Shown here: piece after piece, positions 63,791-64,000 of the stretch
Layout of the letters: each line of letters begins with the position of its first letter
Position numbering within the stretch: the first letter of the stretch is position 1
From: Mycolicibacterium grossiae
GTDB lineage: Bacteria > Actinomycetota > Actinomycetes > Mycobacteriales > Mycobacteriaceae
DNA: 64,000 nt
Direction of reading: 5' to 3'
NCBI RefSeq assembly: GCF_008329645.1
Contig: NZ_CP043474.1
Span: 4,402,001-4,466,000, forward strand
Position numbers and translations under genes: made by a program
The notes under the pieces: model-generated
Told to the model about the DNA's origin: nothing
Seen by the model: only the letters and a program-made list of their open reading frames with translations
Databases searched by the model: none

Positions 63791-64000
63791 TCAGATCACC
63801 AGGTCGAGCAGGAGCACCACGGCCAGGCCGCTGACCGACAGCACGGTCTCCATGATCGACCAGGTCTTGATGGTCTGGCCTACGGTGAGCCGGAAGTACT
63901 GGTTGACCAGCCAGAAGCCGGCGTCGTTGACGTGGGAGAAGAACAGCGAACCGGCGCCGACGGCCAGCACGACCAGCGACACCTCGCCGGAACTCATGCC
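63791..64000 (-). CDS. GntP-family gluconate-type permease, C-terminal part (5' end outside window)
   Basis: Seventy codons are seen, closing at TGA 63793-63791. The segment LAVGAGSLFFSHVNDAGFW and the following QYFRLTVGQTIKTWSIMETV are characteristic of the last helices of GntP/GntT gluconate:proton symporters, and the final hydrophobic stretch LAVVLLLDLVI fits the last helix. The start and most membrane helices lie beyond the end of the window. The substrate is gluconate or a related sugar acid by family. Confidence 0.87.
   Translation of the reverse strand, partial: GMSSGEVSLVVLAVGAGSLFFSHVNDAGFWLVNQYFRLTVGQTIKTWSIMETVLSVSGLAVVLLLDLVI

Overview
The window is high-GC actinobacterial DNA. 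The gene families point to the Mycobacteriales, most likely a fast-growing Mycolicibacterium-type organism: an F420-type nitroreductase, Cdh with a signal peptide, a DoxX protein with a KRG-repeat tail, MMPL, and many GTG starts with 4-nt start/stop overlaps. No rRNA, tRNA or CRISPR array was recognised.

Region 1 (1-12.5 kb) is an accessory, defence-type island whose coding sequence looks more A/T-tolerant than the rest. It begins with the right end of an IS1380-family element that has cut away most of a DUF1156 (Zn-ribbon adenine methylase) gene. Tightly packed behind the remnant are a GmrSD-like DUF262/HNH nuclease, a 1120-aa Swt1-HEPN/DUF499 ATPase, a YbjN/TY-Chap-like small protein, an HtrA-like protease without signal peptide, and three short coupled reading frames, two of them Cys-rich. 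On the opposite strand are a conserved unknown protein and a macro-domain protein with two further uncharacterised regions. This island is the best candidate for an undescribed system.

Region 2 (12.5-20.7 kb) is a purine/allantoin catabolism locus: MFS transporter, IclR regulator, DUF6986 aldolase-like protein, AllE, a hydantoin/allantoin racemase, an NCS1 permease and AllB. Four near-identical 17-bp palindromes in the three promoter regions suggest one IclR regulon. No allantoate amidohydrolase is visible.

Region 3 (20.7-27.7 kb) holds regulators (MmyB-type, LysR), two short-chain dehydrogenases, small oxidoreductases, Cdh and a DUF2127 membrane protein. Region 4 (27.7-30.9 kb) is a compact URC-type uracil catabolism cluster (URC1-like GTP cyclohydrolase II, DUF1688/URC4, Upp). 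Region 5 (30.9-47.3 kb) contains DacB, an acyl-CoA dehydrogenase, epoxide hydrolase, PsiE, TspO, a second NCS1 permease, a potADBC polyamine-type ABC operon with a possible structured leader, an MMPL gene broken by one in-frame TAG, an EamA exporter, a flavin reductase and an esterase.

Region 6 (47.3-57.4 kb) is a polyol (probably tetritol) utilisation operon on the minus strand: dehydrogenase, binding protein, two permeases, two ATPases, DAK-type kinase and RpiB-type isomerase, mostly linked by overlapping start/stop codons and facing a divergent SorC regulator. Region 7 (57.4-64 kb) has an FGGY kinase, a thioesterase, a LysR regulator, xylulokinase, the DoxX protein with fourteen 11-residue repeats, a strong terminator, and the C-terminal end of a GntP-type permease running off the window.
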